Positions 49,822-57,987 of a DNA stretch of 64,000 nt are shown here, one piece after another. The translations under genes were made by a program, and so were the position numbers. Source of the stretch: Myxococcales bacterium (lineage in GTDB: Bacteria; Myxococcota_A; Polyangia; Polyangiales; Polyangiaceae); contig JAEUKE010000043.1 of NCBI GenBank assembly GCA_016794345.1, positions 1 through 64,000 on the forward strand, written 5' to 3'. Each line of letters opens with the position of its first letter. Within the stretch, counting starts at the first letter, position 1. The notes under the pieces were generated by a model. The model searched no databases, was not told the origin of the DNA, and saw only the letters and a list, made by a program, of their open reading frames with translations.

Positions 49822-50586
49822 TCAGGGGTTCGGCACGGCGTCGTCGCTGTCGACGGGCACCGAGACGCTCTCGGGATCCATCGCCACGCCGACGAACTTG
49901 GTGGTCGACTTGCACTTGAAGTCGTCATAGCCGGCGCACTGGCTGCCGTCGCAGGTGCGCGTCGTCGTGACCACGAACGTGCCCGTCGCGCGGTCGCCGT
50001 CGGGCAGGAGCTCGACCGAGTAGGTGTTCTTCTCGGTGATCTTCGTGTCGCTCGCGAGGTACGTGATGCGGTCGTCGAGGCCGTCGTTGTCCTGGTCGAG
50101 CATGTCCTGGAGGCGGTCGTCCTGACCGTCCATGTCCACGTCGACGTCGGGGTCGTCGATCATGCTCTGGTCGTCGAGGCCGTCGTTGTCCGAGTCGACC
50201 AGAGGGTCGCTGATGTCCTCGATCCCGTCGTGGTCGGAGTCGTAGATCTGCTGGCCGCCCACGTCCTGGATGTCGGTCTCCTGACCGGTGAACTCGTAGG
50301 TGCCGTCGTCGTTCAGCTCGCCCGGCAGGACGATGCCGCCGGCGTCCAGGTAGAACTCGTCTTCGTCCGCCTCCGGCGCGTTGTAGACGAGCACCGTGGA
50401 GCCGCTGCGGAAGTTCGACTTGTGCTCCGAGGTGGGGTCGTCGACGAAGCAGTCGTCGCTGAGGGTCGGCTCGGACGACGCGATTCGGTACGCGGCGTAT
50501 TCGCCCGGAGCGAGATCACCGCCGCATCCGACCGCGGCAGCGAGCATGGCGAGCGAGAAACCGGCAAGGATCGAAGCTAGACGCAT
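49822..50586 (-). CDS. Acidic TSP3-like lipoprotein
   Basis: 254 residues; the ATG has GGGAGG 7 bases upstream. Lipobox AVGC (Cys21). The centre is rich in Asp/Asn with loose thrombospondin type 3-like motifs (DSDHDGIEDISD, DSDNDGLDDQS, DVDMDGQDDRLQD, DQDNDGLDDR), which probably bind calcium. Cys pairs are present in the last 60 residues (TCDGSQCAGYDDFKC). It is divergent from uppS across 218 bp. Probably outer-membrane; function unknown. Confidence 0.65.
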   Translation of the reverse strand: MRLASILAGFSLAMLAAAVGCGGDLAPGEYAAYRIASSEPTLSDDCFVDDPTSEHKSNFRSGSTVLVYNAPEADEDEFYLDAGGIVLPGELNDDGTYEFTGQETDIQDVGGQQIYDSDHDGIEDISDPLVDSDNDGLDDQSMIDDPDVDVDMDGQDDRLQDMLDQDNDGLDDRITYLASDTKITEKNTYSVELLPDGDRATGTFVVTTTRTCDGSQCAGYDDFKCKSTTKFVGVAMDPESVSVPVDSDDAVPNP

Positions 50587-50804
50587 GGCAGAGGCCTCCC
50601 TATGGACTTGTCGCGGCCCGCTGTACGCCATCCGGGCGGTTTTTTCCCCCTTCCCGGCCACGAAAGCAGGTTCCTGGCGGCTCGGTCCGACCCTTTTTGA
50701 CAAAATCATCAGCCAGATCCGCGGAGAAACTCCGAGCGTATCCTCCACGAAAGCTCCACACTTCATGCACCGTCGCTGAAAACGGTTGGACTAGGCTGCC
50801 TCCC

Positions 50805-51539
50805 ATGTCGAAGAGCCCCCGGGTCCCGGGTCACATCGCGATCATTCTCGACGGCAACGGCCGTTGGGCCGAAAACCGCAAGCTCCCCCGAACCTCGGGC
50901 CACGAGCACGGCGCGGGGGCGGTCCGGACGGCGGTCTACGGTTGCCACGAGCGGGGCGTGAAGACTGTCACCCTCTACGCCTTCAGCGCCGCCAACTGGA
51001 AGCGGCCGAAGGGCGAGGTCGACACCCTCATGCGGCTCTGCGCGGAGTTCGCCGAGAACGAGCTCGAGGAGCTCGTGCGGCGCGGCATCGAGGTTCGGGT
51101 CATCGGCGATCTGGACGATCTGCCGACGCGGACGCGACGCGCGACCGAGGCGCTCGTCACCGCCACGCGCGGCGGCACCCGCATGAAGCTCGCTCTCGCT
51201 CTCTCCTACGGCGGCCGCCAGGACATGGTGAGCGCCATCCGCCAGATCGCCATCCGCGCGCGGGCGGGCCTGGTCATCCCGGAGGAAGTGAACGAGCGCA
51301 GCATCCGCGGCTATCTCTCCACCGGCGACCTGCCCGACCCCGACCTCGTCATCCGCACCGGCGGCGAGCGACGTCTCAGCGACTTCCTCCTCTTCGAGTG
51401 CGCCTACGCGGAGCTCTTCTTCACCGAGACGCTGTGGCCGGACTTCACGGAGGCCACCCTCGACGAGGCCATCGCGGCTTTCTCTCGCCGTCAGCGCCGC
51501 TTCGGCCGCACCGGCGAGCAGGTCTCGAGCGCGAGCTGA
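50805..51539 (+). CDS. uppS: Undecaprenyl diphosphate synthase
   Basis: 244 residues, cis-prenyltransferase family. It adds isopentenyl units to farnesyl diphosphate to make the C55 carrier lipid for the cell wall. HIAIILDGNGRWAENRKLP holds the catalytic Asp16 with the following GNGRW. FSAANWKRP is the typical FSxxNWxRP motif, LSYGGRQDMV follows, and DLVIRTGGERRLSDFLLFE is the pyrophosphate-binding stretch near the C-terminus. The ATG at 50805 is chosen because the family starts just before this motif. Confidence 0.94.
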   Translation: MSKSPRVPGHIAIILDGNGRWAENRKLPRTSGHEHGAGAVRTAVYGCHERGVKTVTLYAFSAANWKRPKGEVDTLMRLCAEFAENELEELVRRGIEVRVIGDLDDLPTRTRRATEALVTATRGGTRMKLALALSYGGRQDMVSAIRQIAIRARAGLVIPEEVNERSIRGYLSTGDLPDPDLVIRTGGERRLSDFLLFECAYAELFFTETLWPDFTEATLDEAIAAFSRRQRRFGRTGEQVSSAS

Positions 51540-51552
51540 CCCGTCCAAAAGA

Positions 51553-51582
51553 ACGCCCCCGCTGCTCGAGCAACGGGGGCGT
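51553..51582. terminator. Bidirectional hairpin between uppS and the DUF1552 gene
   Basis: A 9-bp GC stem (ACGCCCCCG / CGGGGGCGT, arms 51553-51561 and 51574-51582) with a 12-base loop sits between the two convergent stop codons. On the plus strand it is followed by CTGTCATTT. Confidence 0.7.
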
Positions 51583-51604
51583 CTGTCATTTCGGGCAAGT
51601 CGGG

Positions 51605-52936
51605 TCAGAGAGACAACGCGCCGGACGCGTCGCCGAAGTCGTTCACCATCACGCCCACGTTCTGGAGCATGGTGAGGTAGAGCTTCGCGACCGACGGATC
51701 CCCCGAGAAGACGATGTGGCGCCCCGACACGATGTCGCCGCCGCCTCGACCCGCGAGCAGGATGGGCATGTCGTCGTGGTTGTGGGCGTTGCCGTCCGTG
51801 ATCTCGCTGGAGAAGAACGCGAGCGAGTTGTCGAGCAGCGTGTTTCCGTCGATGTCCGTGACCGCGTCGAGCTTCTCGAGGAGGTCGGCGAACATCTGGA
51901 CCTCCCACGTGTCGATGGTGACGAGCTTGTCGAAGTTGTCCTGCAGGTCCTGGTGGTGGCTGATCTCGTGGTGGCCGCCGCTGACCCCGAGGAACTCGTA
52001 GCTGCGGTTCGAGCCGGCGTTCGCCAGCATGAAGCTGATGACGCGGGTGGCGTCGCACTGGAACGCCAGCACCATCAGCTCGTTCATGATGTTCGCGTGC
52101 GCGACGATGTCGCCGGGATCCGCGGGCTTGTCGATCGGATCGCAAGAAGGCCCCGTCGCCAGCTTGTCGATCTGCGCCTGCAGCTCGTTCACGGCCGTCA
52201 GGTACTGATCGAGCTTCACCCGATCGGCGCTCCCGAGCTTGCCTTGCAGCTTCTTCGTGTCGTCCTGCACGTAGTCGAGGATGCTCTTGCGGTACGCGAG
52301 GCGCTTCGCCTTCTCCTCGGCGGTCGTCTGCGGATCGAATCCCTGGAAGAGCTGATCGAACACGACGCCCGGGCTCGTGACCTTGGGCAGCGGCTGCGTC
52401 GCGGAGGACCAGGAGATATTGCGGGCGTACGCGCAGCTGTAGCCCGAGTCGCAGTCACCCACGCCGTTGCCGCCGTCGATCCCGAGCTGCATCGATGGGA
52501 TCCGGGTCAGGTCCTTCAGCTGGTTGGCCGCGACCTGATCCATCGAGATGCCGTTCTGGATGTCCGCCCCGGCGGTCTTGTAAGGGTGCGCGACCGTGAG
52601 GAAGGCGCCCGTGCCCGAGGCATGGTCGCCGGGCCCGTCAGGCCGAGCCGGGAAGTTCGCGAGCCCGCTGATGACGTTCACCTTGCTCTTCACGTTGGCA
52701 AGCGGCGTGAGGATGGGCGACAGATCGTAGTTGGCGCCTTCGGTCGACGGCCGCCAGGCCGCCATGTGGATGCCGCAGGGCACGTAATACGCGAGGATGC
52801 GGCGCGGCTGCGCGTCTTGGGCCTTGGCCTGGCTGCCGAGGAGTGACTCGAAGAGCGGCAAGCCGAGCGAAGCGCCCGCTCCACCCAAGAACAGCCGGCG
52901 GCCAATCCCCCTTCGGTTCGGTCGCGTGAACATCAC
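51605..52936 (-). CDS. DUF1552 protein, Tat-exported
   Basis: 443 residues. An RRLFLGGAG twin-arginine motif and hydrophobic stretch start it, ending near QAKAQDA, so it is exported folded. The remainder matches DUF1552 proteins: RILAYYVPCGIHMAAWRPS, VISGLANFPARPDGPGDHASG, SMDQVAANQL, GVSGGHHEISHHQD and NSLAFFSSEITDGNAHNHDDMP. Its many His residues (HHEISHH, HNHDD) could bind metal. DUF1552 is characteristically paired with DUF1592-type proteins, as here, and its start overlaps the upstream gene by 4 bp. Function uncharacterised; probably acts on a cell-surface or extracellular substrate. Confidence 0.85.
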   Translation of the reverse strand: MMFTRPNRRGIGRRLFLGGAGASLGLPLFESLLGSQAKAQDAQPRRILAYYVPCGIHMAAWRPSTEGANYDLSPILTPLANVKSKVNVISGLANFPARPDGPGDHASGTGAFLTVAHPYKTAGADIQNGISMDQVAANQLKDLTRIPSMQLGIDGGNGVGDCDSGYSCAYARNISWSSATQPLPKVTSPGVVFDQLFQGFDPQTTAEEKAKRLAYRKSILDYVQDDTKKLQGKLGSADRVKLDQYLTAVNELQAQIDKLATGPSCDPIDKPADPGDIVAHANIMNELMVLAFQCDATRVISFMLANAGSNRSYEFLGVSGGHHEISHHQDLQDNFDKLVTIDTWEVQMFADLLEKLDAVTDIDGNTLLDNSLAFFSSEITDGNAHNHDDMPILLAGRGGGDIVSGRHIVFSGDPSVAKLYLTMLQNVGVMVNDFGDASGALSL

Positions 52937-54960
52937 TGGCCTCCTTCGACGCCCTGACCGCGACGGAAGCGGAAGGGCTCGCTCAGGACGATGAGCTTGA
53001 CGAGCTGGCGGAGCTTCAGACCACCGGCCTCGAAATCGTCGGTGATCTCGTCGAAGTACTCCTGGTCGGTGGGGACCGTGCCGCGCCCGAGCGCGTACGT
53101 GAACATCTTCTTCACGGCGCAGGAGGCGAACCGTGGGTCGGCTCCGATGATCCTGACGAGCTCGTCAGGTCCGCCGAAGGGCGTTCCTTCGACCGTCCCC
53201 GACGGGTCGATCGCCGTGCCCTTGTCCAGGGAGCGGAACGCGCCCACGCCGTCGTAGTTCTCGAAGCCCAGGCCGATGTTGTCCATCGTCTCGTGGCAGG
53301 ACGCGCAGACGGGGTCCGACCGGTGCTGGGCGAGCAGCTCTCGCTGCGTCTTCGCCTCGACGTCCTCCGGCTTGAAGCCCTCCACGCCCGCGGGCGGCGG
53401 CGGCGGCGACGAGCAGAGCAGGTTCTCGAGCACCCATTTCCCGCGCTTCACGGGCGAGGTGCGATCGGGGTTGCTCGTCACGGTGAGCCACATGCCCTGC
53501 TTCAGCAGCCCGCCCCGCTGCCCGTCGGACAGGGTCACCCGCGCGAAGTCGGCTCCCGGCGCGGTCATGCCGTAGTGCTCGGCCAGCCGATCGTTGACGA
53601 AGGTGAAGTCGGCCTGGAGGAGCTCGGCGAGCGAGTGCTCGTCACTCTTGATGAACTCCTCGAAGAACATGTCGGACTCGATCTTCATCGCGGCGCGGAG
53701 GCCGTCGTCGAAGTCCGGGAACGCCTGGTAGTTGGTCTGGTGATCGAGGAGCGCCCGGGTGAAGAGCCACTGCCCGGCGAAGTTCTCGACGAGCGCGGCG
53801 CTCTTCGGATCGGCGAGCATGCGATCGACCTGCGCCTCGAGCGTGGCCGGATCCGAGAGGGCGCCGGCGCGCGCGAGGTCGAAGAGCTCCTGGTCGGGCA
53901 TGCTGCTCCACAGGAAGTAGGAGAGGCGCGAGGCGAGCTCGAACTCCGAGAGCGCGTGCGAGACGTCCGAGGCCGGGTCGGGATCGATCTCGACTCGGAA
54001 GAGAAAGTGCGGCGAGAGCAGCGTCGCTCGGATGGCGAGCTTCAGTCCTTCCTCGGTGCCGTCGCCCTGCTGGGTGGCCAGCGCCGCGACGCCGAGCAAC
54101 CCGTCGACCTCTTCGTCCGCGAGGGGCCTGCGCCAGGCGCGCTCGGCGAAGTCGCCGACGATCTGGCGGAGGCACGGCTCGCCTTCCGCCTGCAGATCAC
54201 ACGTCACGATCAGATCGCGGAGCGGGCTCGCGGCGCCTCCGCCGCCCTCGACCTCGACGTAGTCCACGAAGAGGTTGCGGTCCGCCATGGTCGCGTCGTC
54301 GTAGAAGTCGTTCAGGAACGCGACGCTCACCGGCTGTGCGCCGGCCGCGACGGTGACGGTCTCTTCGATCAGCGTGGGGCTCGCCTCCGTGCCGGTGATG
54401 TCGAAGGGCCCGAGCACGGTCGGCCCGACCGAGATCGACATCTGCGCAGCGTCGGGGCCGGCGGCCGACTGCCAGGCGCGCACGCGGACGACGTATTGGC
54501 CGGCCGAGGGGAACGTCTGCGTGTAGCTGACCTCGCCGTTCGAGTAGAGGTTCCAAGCCGACCCGCTCACCTGGCCGACGGTGCCGCCGACGTCCTCCGC
54601 CTCGTGCCGTTCGGAGAGCGTCGCCTGGGCGGCGGCGAGCGCCTCCTCGGTCAACGTCTCGGCGGCGCGCTCGTAGAGCTCGAGCTGCACCGGGGAGAGG
54701 TTGAGGGCATCGGCGATGTTGTCGAACCCGAAGCTGTGGTCGTCCGCGGGGAACTCGTCGGCTGGGCGCAAGGACGTGCCCAGGAGATCACGAACGGTAT
54801 TGTTGTACTCAGCTCGGTTCAGCCGGTGGATGCCGACCCACGAAGGGTCGCCTTGCGTGACGGAAGGCGGCTCGAGCGTGACCGAGCCTTCTCCCCCGAT
54901 GTCGCCAACGCAAGCTGTGAGAGCGAAGAGGCCTGCGGCTCCAACACCACGACAGCGCAT
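52933..54960 (-). CDS. DUF1587/1595/1592/1588/1585 lipoprotein
   Basis: 675 residues. Lipobox TAC (Cys17). The order is DUF1587 (IHRLNRAEYNNTVRDLLG), a carbohydrate-binding-like beta domain (about 120-240, NGEVSYTQTFPSAGQYVVRV), DUF1595, DUF1592 (SPHFLFRVEIDP, ELASRLSYFLWSSMPDQ), DUF1588 (GLLKQGMWLTVTSNPDRTSP, CSSPPPPPAG) and DUF1585. A single c-heme-like motif CASCH lies near residue 552 (SDPVCASCHETMDNIGLGFEN). This family is large in Planctomycetes and Myxococcota and is predicted to be extracytoplasmic, perhaps for polymer breakdown. It is upstream of and overlaps the DUF1552 gene. Confidence 0.87.
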   Translation of the reverse strand: MRCRGVGAAGLFALTACVGDIGGEGSVTLEPPSVTQGDPSWVGIHRLNRAEYNNTVRDLLGTSLRPADEFPADDHSFGFDNIADALNLSPVQLELYERAAETLTEEALAAAQATLSERHEAEDVGGTVGQVSGSAWNLYSNGEVSYTQTFPSAGQYVVRVRAWQSAAGPDAAQMSISVGPTVLGPFDITGTEASPTLIEETVTVAAGAQPVSVAFLNDFYDDATMADRNLFVDYVEVEGGGGAASPLRDLIVTCDLQAEGEPCLRQIVGDFAERAWRRPLADEEVDGLLGVAALATQQGDGTEEGLKLAIRATLLSPHFLFRVEIDPDPASDVSHALSEFELASRLSYFLWSSMPDQELFDLARAGALSDPATLEAQVDRMLADPKSAALVENFAGQWLFTRALLDHQTNYQAFPDFDDGLRAAMKIESDMFFEEFIKSDEHSLAELLQADFTFVNDRLAEHYGMTAPGADFARVTLSDGQRGGLLKQGMWLTVTSNPDRTSPVKRGKWVLENLLCSSPPPPPAGVEGFKPEDVEAKTQRELLAQHRSDPVCASCHETMDNIGLGFENYDGVGAFRSLDKGTAIDPSGTVEGTPFGGPDELVRIIGADPRFASCAVKKMFTYALGRGTVPTDQEYFDEITDDFEAGGLKLRQLVKLIVLSEPFRFRRGQGVEGGQ

Positions 54961-55145
54961 GACGCCACCTTACAGAAGTGGCCAGGCCACCCGCAAGAGA
55001 CGCCTTTCGTACCGGAATTTTCCAGATCGACAGCGTGGGCGGAAGCGCGACCGGGCGTCGGGCCCAGCCCGGGGCTCGAGCAGGCCTGGCCCGTCCTCGG
55101 TGCAGAGGTGCACACCTCTTCTGCACGCCGACTGCATGCGACCGG

Positions 55146-55219
55146 CGACCCCTGCTGGATTCGAACCAGCGACCGGAGCATTAGAAGTGCTCTGCTCTAT
55201 CCAGCTGAGCTAAGGGGTC
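55146..55219 (-). tRNA. tRNA-Arg (anticodon UCU)
   Basis: On the minus strand the acceptor arm GACCCCT pairs with AGGGGTC (discriminator G at 55146). D-arm GCTC..GAGC, anticodon stem GAGCA with loop CTTCTAA (anticodon TCT, reading AGA) and stem TGCTC. T-arm GCTGG, loop TTCGAAT, CCAGC. CCA is not encoded. AGA is a rare codon in such GC-rich genomes. Confidence 0.95.
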
Positions 55220-55313
55220 GAACTTGCGCCTGTTAGTAGCACGCGCGCGCCGGCCGAAACAGACGGAGCAAAGCGGCCTCACGAGACGAGGCGGGCGCTG
55301 GCGCACACAAGTG

Positions 55314-55341
55314 TTGACTTCTATTCATGGTCGCCTACCGT
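55314..55341 (+). promoter_or_regulatory. Candidate promoter of the di-CxxCH lipoprotein gene
   Basis: TTGACT (55314-55319), 16 bases, then TACCGT (55336-55341). The gene start is 41 bases downstream. Confidence 0.45.
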
Positions 55342-55381
55342 GCCGCGCCGCTCGGGTAGCCGAGCTGGACCGGAGAGACCC

Positions 55382-55966
55382 ATGAAGATTTCGTACCTCG
55401 CCTCGAGCGTCCTTGCGATCAGTCTCGCCGTCGCGGCTGCCTGTGGTGGCGGCCAGCCGACGACCGAGCCACCCGTCGAAACCGCGGCGCCCTCGAGCGA
55501 CATGCCCGACCCGCCGGCCACGGCCGTGCCCACGTCGGAGCCCGCCGCGAGCGCAAGCGCCGCCCCGACCGCGGAGACCCCGCCGCCGCCGCCCGCCAAG
55601 AAGGCGTGGAAGGACATGACCGCCGACGAGAAGAAGAAGTTCATGGCGACGGACGTCATGCCCGCCATGGCGAAGACCTTCGGCGAGTTCGACGCGAAGG
55701 AGTTCGGGAAGTTCGAGTGTGTCACCTGCCACGGCGACGCCGGCAAGGGCGACAAGGCGACCTTCAAGATGCCGAACCCGAAGCTCCCCAAGCTCGACCC
55801 GAAGGACGGCTTCAAGAAGCACGCGGCCAAGCACCAGAAGGACCTCGACTTCATGATGCAGAAGGTCACCCCGCAGATGGCGCAGCTCATCGGCGCCCAG
55901 CCCTTCGACCCGGCCACGGGCCAGGGCTTCGGCTGCGCGGGCTGCCACGAGATGGTCAAGAAGTGA
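55382..55966 (+). CDS. Di-CxxCH cytochrome-like lipoprotein
   Basis: 194 residues; the ATG has GGAG 6 bases upstream. Lipobox AAC (Cys21), then an Ala/Pro/Thr-rich linker to residue 75. Two CxxCH motifs (CVTCH 113-117, CAGCH 185-189) flank the region FKMPNPKLPKLDPKDGF and MMQKVTPQMAQLIG. Met residues nearby could be axial ligands. This looks like a small diheme c-type cytochrome on the outside of a membrane, possibly an electron carrier. No oxidase or cytochrome-maturation gene is adjacent. Confidence 0.75.
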   Translation: MKISYLASSVLAISLAVAAACGGGQPTTEPPVETAAPSSDMPDPPATAVPTSEPAASASAAPTAETPPPPPAKKAWKDMTADEKKKFMATDVMPAMAKTFGEFDAKEFGKFECVTCHGDAGKGDKATFKMPNPKLPKLDPKDGFKKHAAKHQKDLDFMMQKVTPQMAQLIGAQPFDPATGQGFGCAGCHEMVKK

Positions 55967-55967
55967 C

Positions 55968-57077
55968 GTGAGCGCGCCCGGCTTCGATCCGCCGGCGCGT
56001 TTCGTCTCCACCCGCTACCAAGGCAGCAAGCAGCGCTCGTTCGATCTCTTCGAACGAGCGCTGCGTCCTTTGTGCTTCGAGAGCGCGGTCGACCTGTTCG
56101 GCGGCACGGGCGCCGTGAGCTGGCTCTTCAAGAGCTGGGGCAAGCGCGTCCATTTCAACGACTGCCTCCGCTGGTGCGCCGAGGTGGGGACGGCCCTCGT
56201 CGAGAATGCGGCGACGCGCCTCGACCCGGCCCGGGCCGAAGAGCTCCTCGTCCCGCTGGCAGGCCGGCGCTACGACGACTTCGTCGCGCGCACGTTCGGG
56301 GGGCGCTTCTTCCTCCCGGAGGAAGACCGGTTCATCGACGTCGTCGCCCAGAACGTCGCGGCCGAGCCCGATCGGCACGCGCGCGCGCTCGGGTTTTACG
56401 CGCTCTTCCAGGCATGCCTGAAGAAGCGCCCGTTCAACCTCTTTCACCGGGCGAACCTCGCCGTCCGGCTCCGAGACGTCCCCCGGAGCTTCGGGAACAA
56501 GGCGACCTGGGAGAGCCCGTTCGAGCGGCTCTTCCTCGAGGCGCTCGCGGAGGCCAACGAGGCGGTCTTCGACAACGGACAGGACAACACCGTCAGCTGC
56601 CTCGACGCGCTCGCCTGCCCGCTCGAGGCCGACCTCGTCTACCTCGACCCGCCCTACGTGCGCCGCGACGGCGCAGCCTTCGACTACCTCGACGGCTACC
56701 ACTTCCTCGAAGGGCTCGTGGAGTACGATCGCTGGGGAGAGCGGATCGACCGACGCTACAAGCACCTTCCGTTCGCGAGGCGCCCCTCCCCTTTCTCGAG
56801 CGGAGCGGCGCTCCATGAAGCCCTGCGCGAGATCGTGGCGCGCGCGAAGAGCGCCCGCTACGTCGCCGTGTCGTACCGTGACGACGGGATCCCCTCGATC
56901 GAGCAAATCGAGCAGATGTTGCGCGGGGAAGGCCGGAGCGTGGTGAGGTTTTCGCGTTCCGTCAGCTACGCGCTCTCGCATCGGAAGGGCGCCGAGGTCG
57001 TGCTCGTGGGCGAGCGCGGTGCTAGCGTCTCGCCCGGACGGAGACGTCGTGTTGCGCCCGAGAATCGTCGCCGCTGA
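55968..57077 (+). CDS. D12-class N6-adenine DNA methyltransferase
   Basis: 369 residues from a GTG right after the preceding stop. RYQGSKQRSFDLF is the N-terminal motif X, VDLFGGTGAVSWLF the SAM loop (motif I), FNDC follows, and LVYLDPPYVRR (DPPY at 227-230) is the catalytic motif IV. The target recognition part lies between. It resembles Dam-like enzymes that methylate adenine in a short site such as GATC. No endonuclease gene is beside it, so it is an orphan, either epigenetic or a relic of a restriction-modification system. The next gene starts inside its 3' end. Confidence 0.82.
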   Translation: MSAPGFDPPARFVSTRYQGSKQRSFDLFERALRPLCFESAVDLFGGTGAVSWLFKSWGKRVHFNDCLRWCAEVGTALVENAATRLDPARAEELLVPLAGRRYDDFVARTFGGRFFLPEEDRFIDVVAQNVAAEPDRHARALGFYALFQACLKKRPFNLFHRANLAVRLRDVPRSFGNKATWESPFERLFLEALAEANEAVFDNGQDNTVSCLDALACPLEADLVYLDPPYVRRDGAAFDYLDGYHFLEGLVEYDRWGERIDRRYKHLPFARRPSPFSSGAALHEALREIVARAKSARYVAVSYRDDGIPSIEQIEQMLRGEGRSVVRFSRSVSYALSHRKGAEVVLVGERGASVSPGRRRRVAPENRRR

Positions 57078-57912
57078 TCTTTCATCCCGCCGCCTGCTCG
57101 TGCTCGGCCTCGTCGGGGCTGCGCTCGCCGCGCCCGCGTGCCGTCGCCACCTCTCGCCGGAGGAGACAGCCGAAGCGTGGGAGCGCGCACGGACCGAGCT
57201 GACGAAGGGGGAGCACTGCTTCGCCGGTCGCCCGGAGTATTGCCTGACCGATCCGGCTTTCGTCGACGGGGCCGTCCAACCTCGCCTCGACGAGCTCTAC
57301 GGCGGGGAGATGCCGCCCCGGAAGGTCCACGTCGAGTCGGTCATTCGCGCCGCAGCCATTCGTTACAAGCGCGAGACCATGAAGCCCGAGAACATCGCGA
57401 AGGTCGAGGAGCTCGTCAAAGAGCGCTACCACGACCCCAAGGTCACCGAGACCGCGGACGTGGTGTCGATCGACATGGGCGTCGTCCCGGGCCGGCTCCA
57501 GGGCCACCCCGCGACCCTCTCGCTCAGCGTCAAGACGAGCGAGGTGATCGACCGTGGCGAGTGGACGCGGAGCGAGCTCGAGCGGGTCCTCGGCGGCGCG
57601 CTCTCGAAGTATCCCGACAAGAAGGTCGTTCGCGTGGTCGTGACCGTGCCCAGCGAGCGTGGGCTCGCACCGGTCAGCTACCGCTACATCCGCGCGAGCA
57701 AGACGCTCGTCATCTCGGATCCCCAGCAAGGCGCCCGGACGACGAAGCGCCTCGCCGGCGAGGCTTCGCTGACCGACCCGAGCGTCTCGCTCCGCTTCTT
57801 CGATCTCTCCCCCTGTGAGGTCGCCTTCCTCGAGCCGCCGGCAGACCAGGATCCGCCGAAGCTCTGCCCTCCCGACGTGACCGAAGGGCAGGCCGCCGCA
57901 GCTCCCGAATGA
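57049..57912 (+). CDS. Predicted lipoprotein, unknown
   Basis: 287 residues from a GTG with GGAG 5 bases upstream, overlapping the methyltransferase gene by 29 bp. A basic N-terminus (RPRIVAADLSSRRLL) precedes a hydrophobic signal ending APAC, so it is probably exported and lipidated. The mature part is charged, with Cys residues (HCFAGRPEYC, LSPCEVAFLE, PPKLCPPDV) and a regular helix-strand pattern. No family is recognised. Overlap with the methyltransferase gene suggests they share a transcript. Confidence 0.6.
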   Translation: MLRPRIVAADLSSRRLLVLGLVGAALAAPACRRHLSPEETAEAWERARTELTKGEHCFAGRPEYCLTDPAFVDGAVQPRLDELYGGEMPPRKVHVESVIRAAAIRYKRETMKPENIAKVEELVKERYHDPKVTETADVVSIDMGVVPGRLQGHPATLSLSVKTSEVIDRGEWTRSELERVLGGALSKYPDKKVVRVVVTVPSERGLAPVSYRYIRASKTLVISDPQQGARTTKRLAGEASLTDPSVSLRFFDLSPCEVAFLEPPADQDPPKLCPPDVTEGQAAAAPE

Positions 57913-57941
57913 GCCGCCGGTAACAACGGGTTACAGCACGA

Positions 57942-57969
57942 TTGGCACCCTTGCCGGCCGCCCTACATT
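57942..57969 (+). promoter_or_regulatory. Candidate promoter of the triple-repeat lipoprotein
   Basis: TTGGCA (57942-57947), 16 bases, then TACATT (57964-57969). The ATG is 19 bases after the -10, giving a leader of about a dozen bases. Confidence 0.55.
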
Positions 57970-57987
57970 GAACTACCTCGCGCGGAC

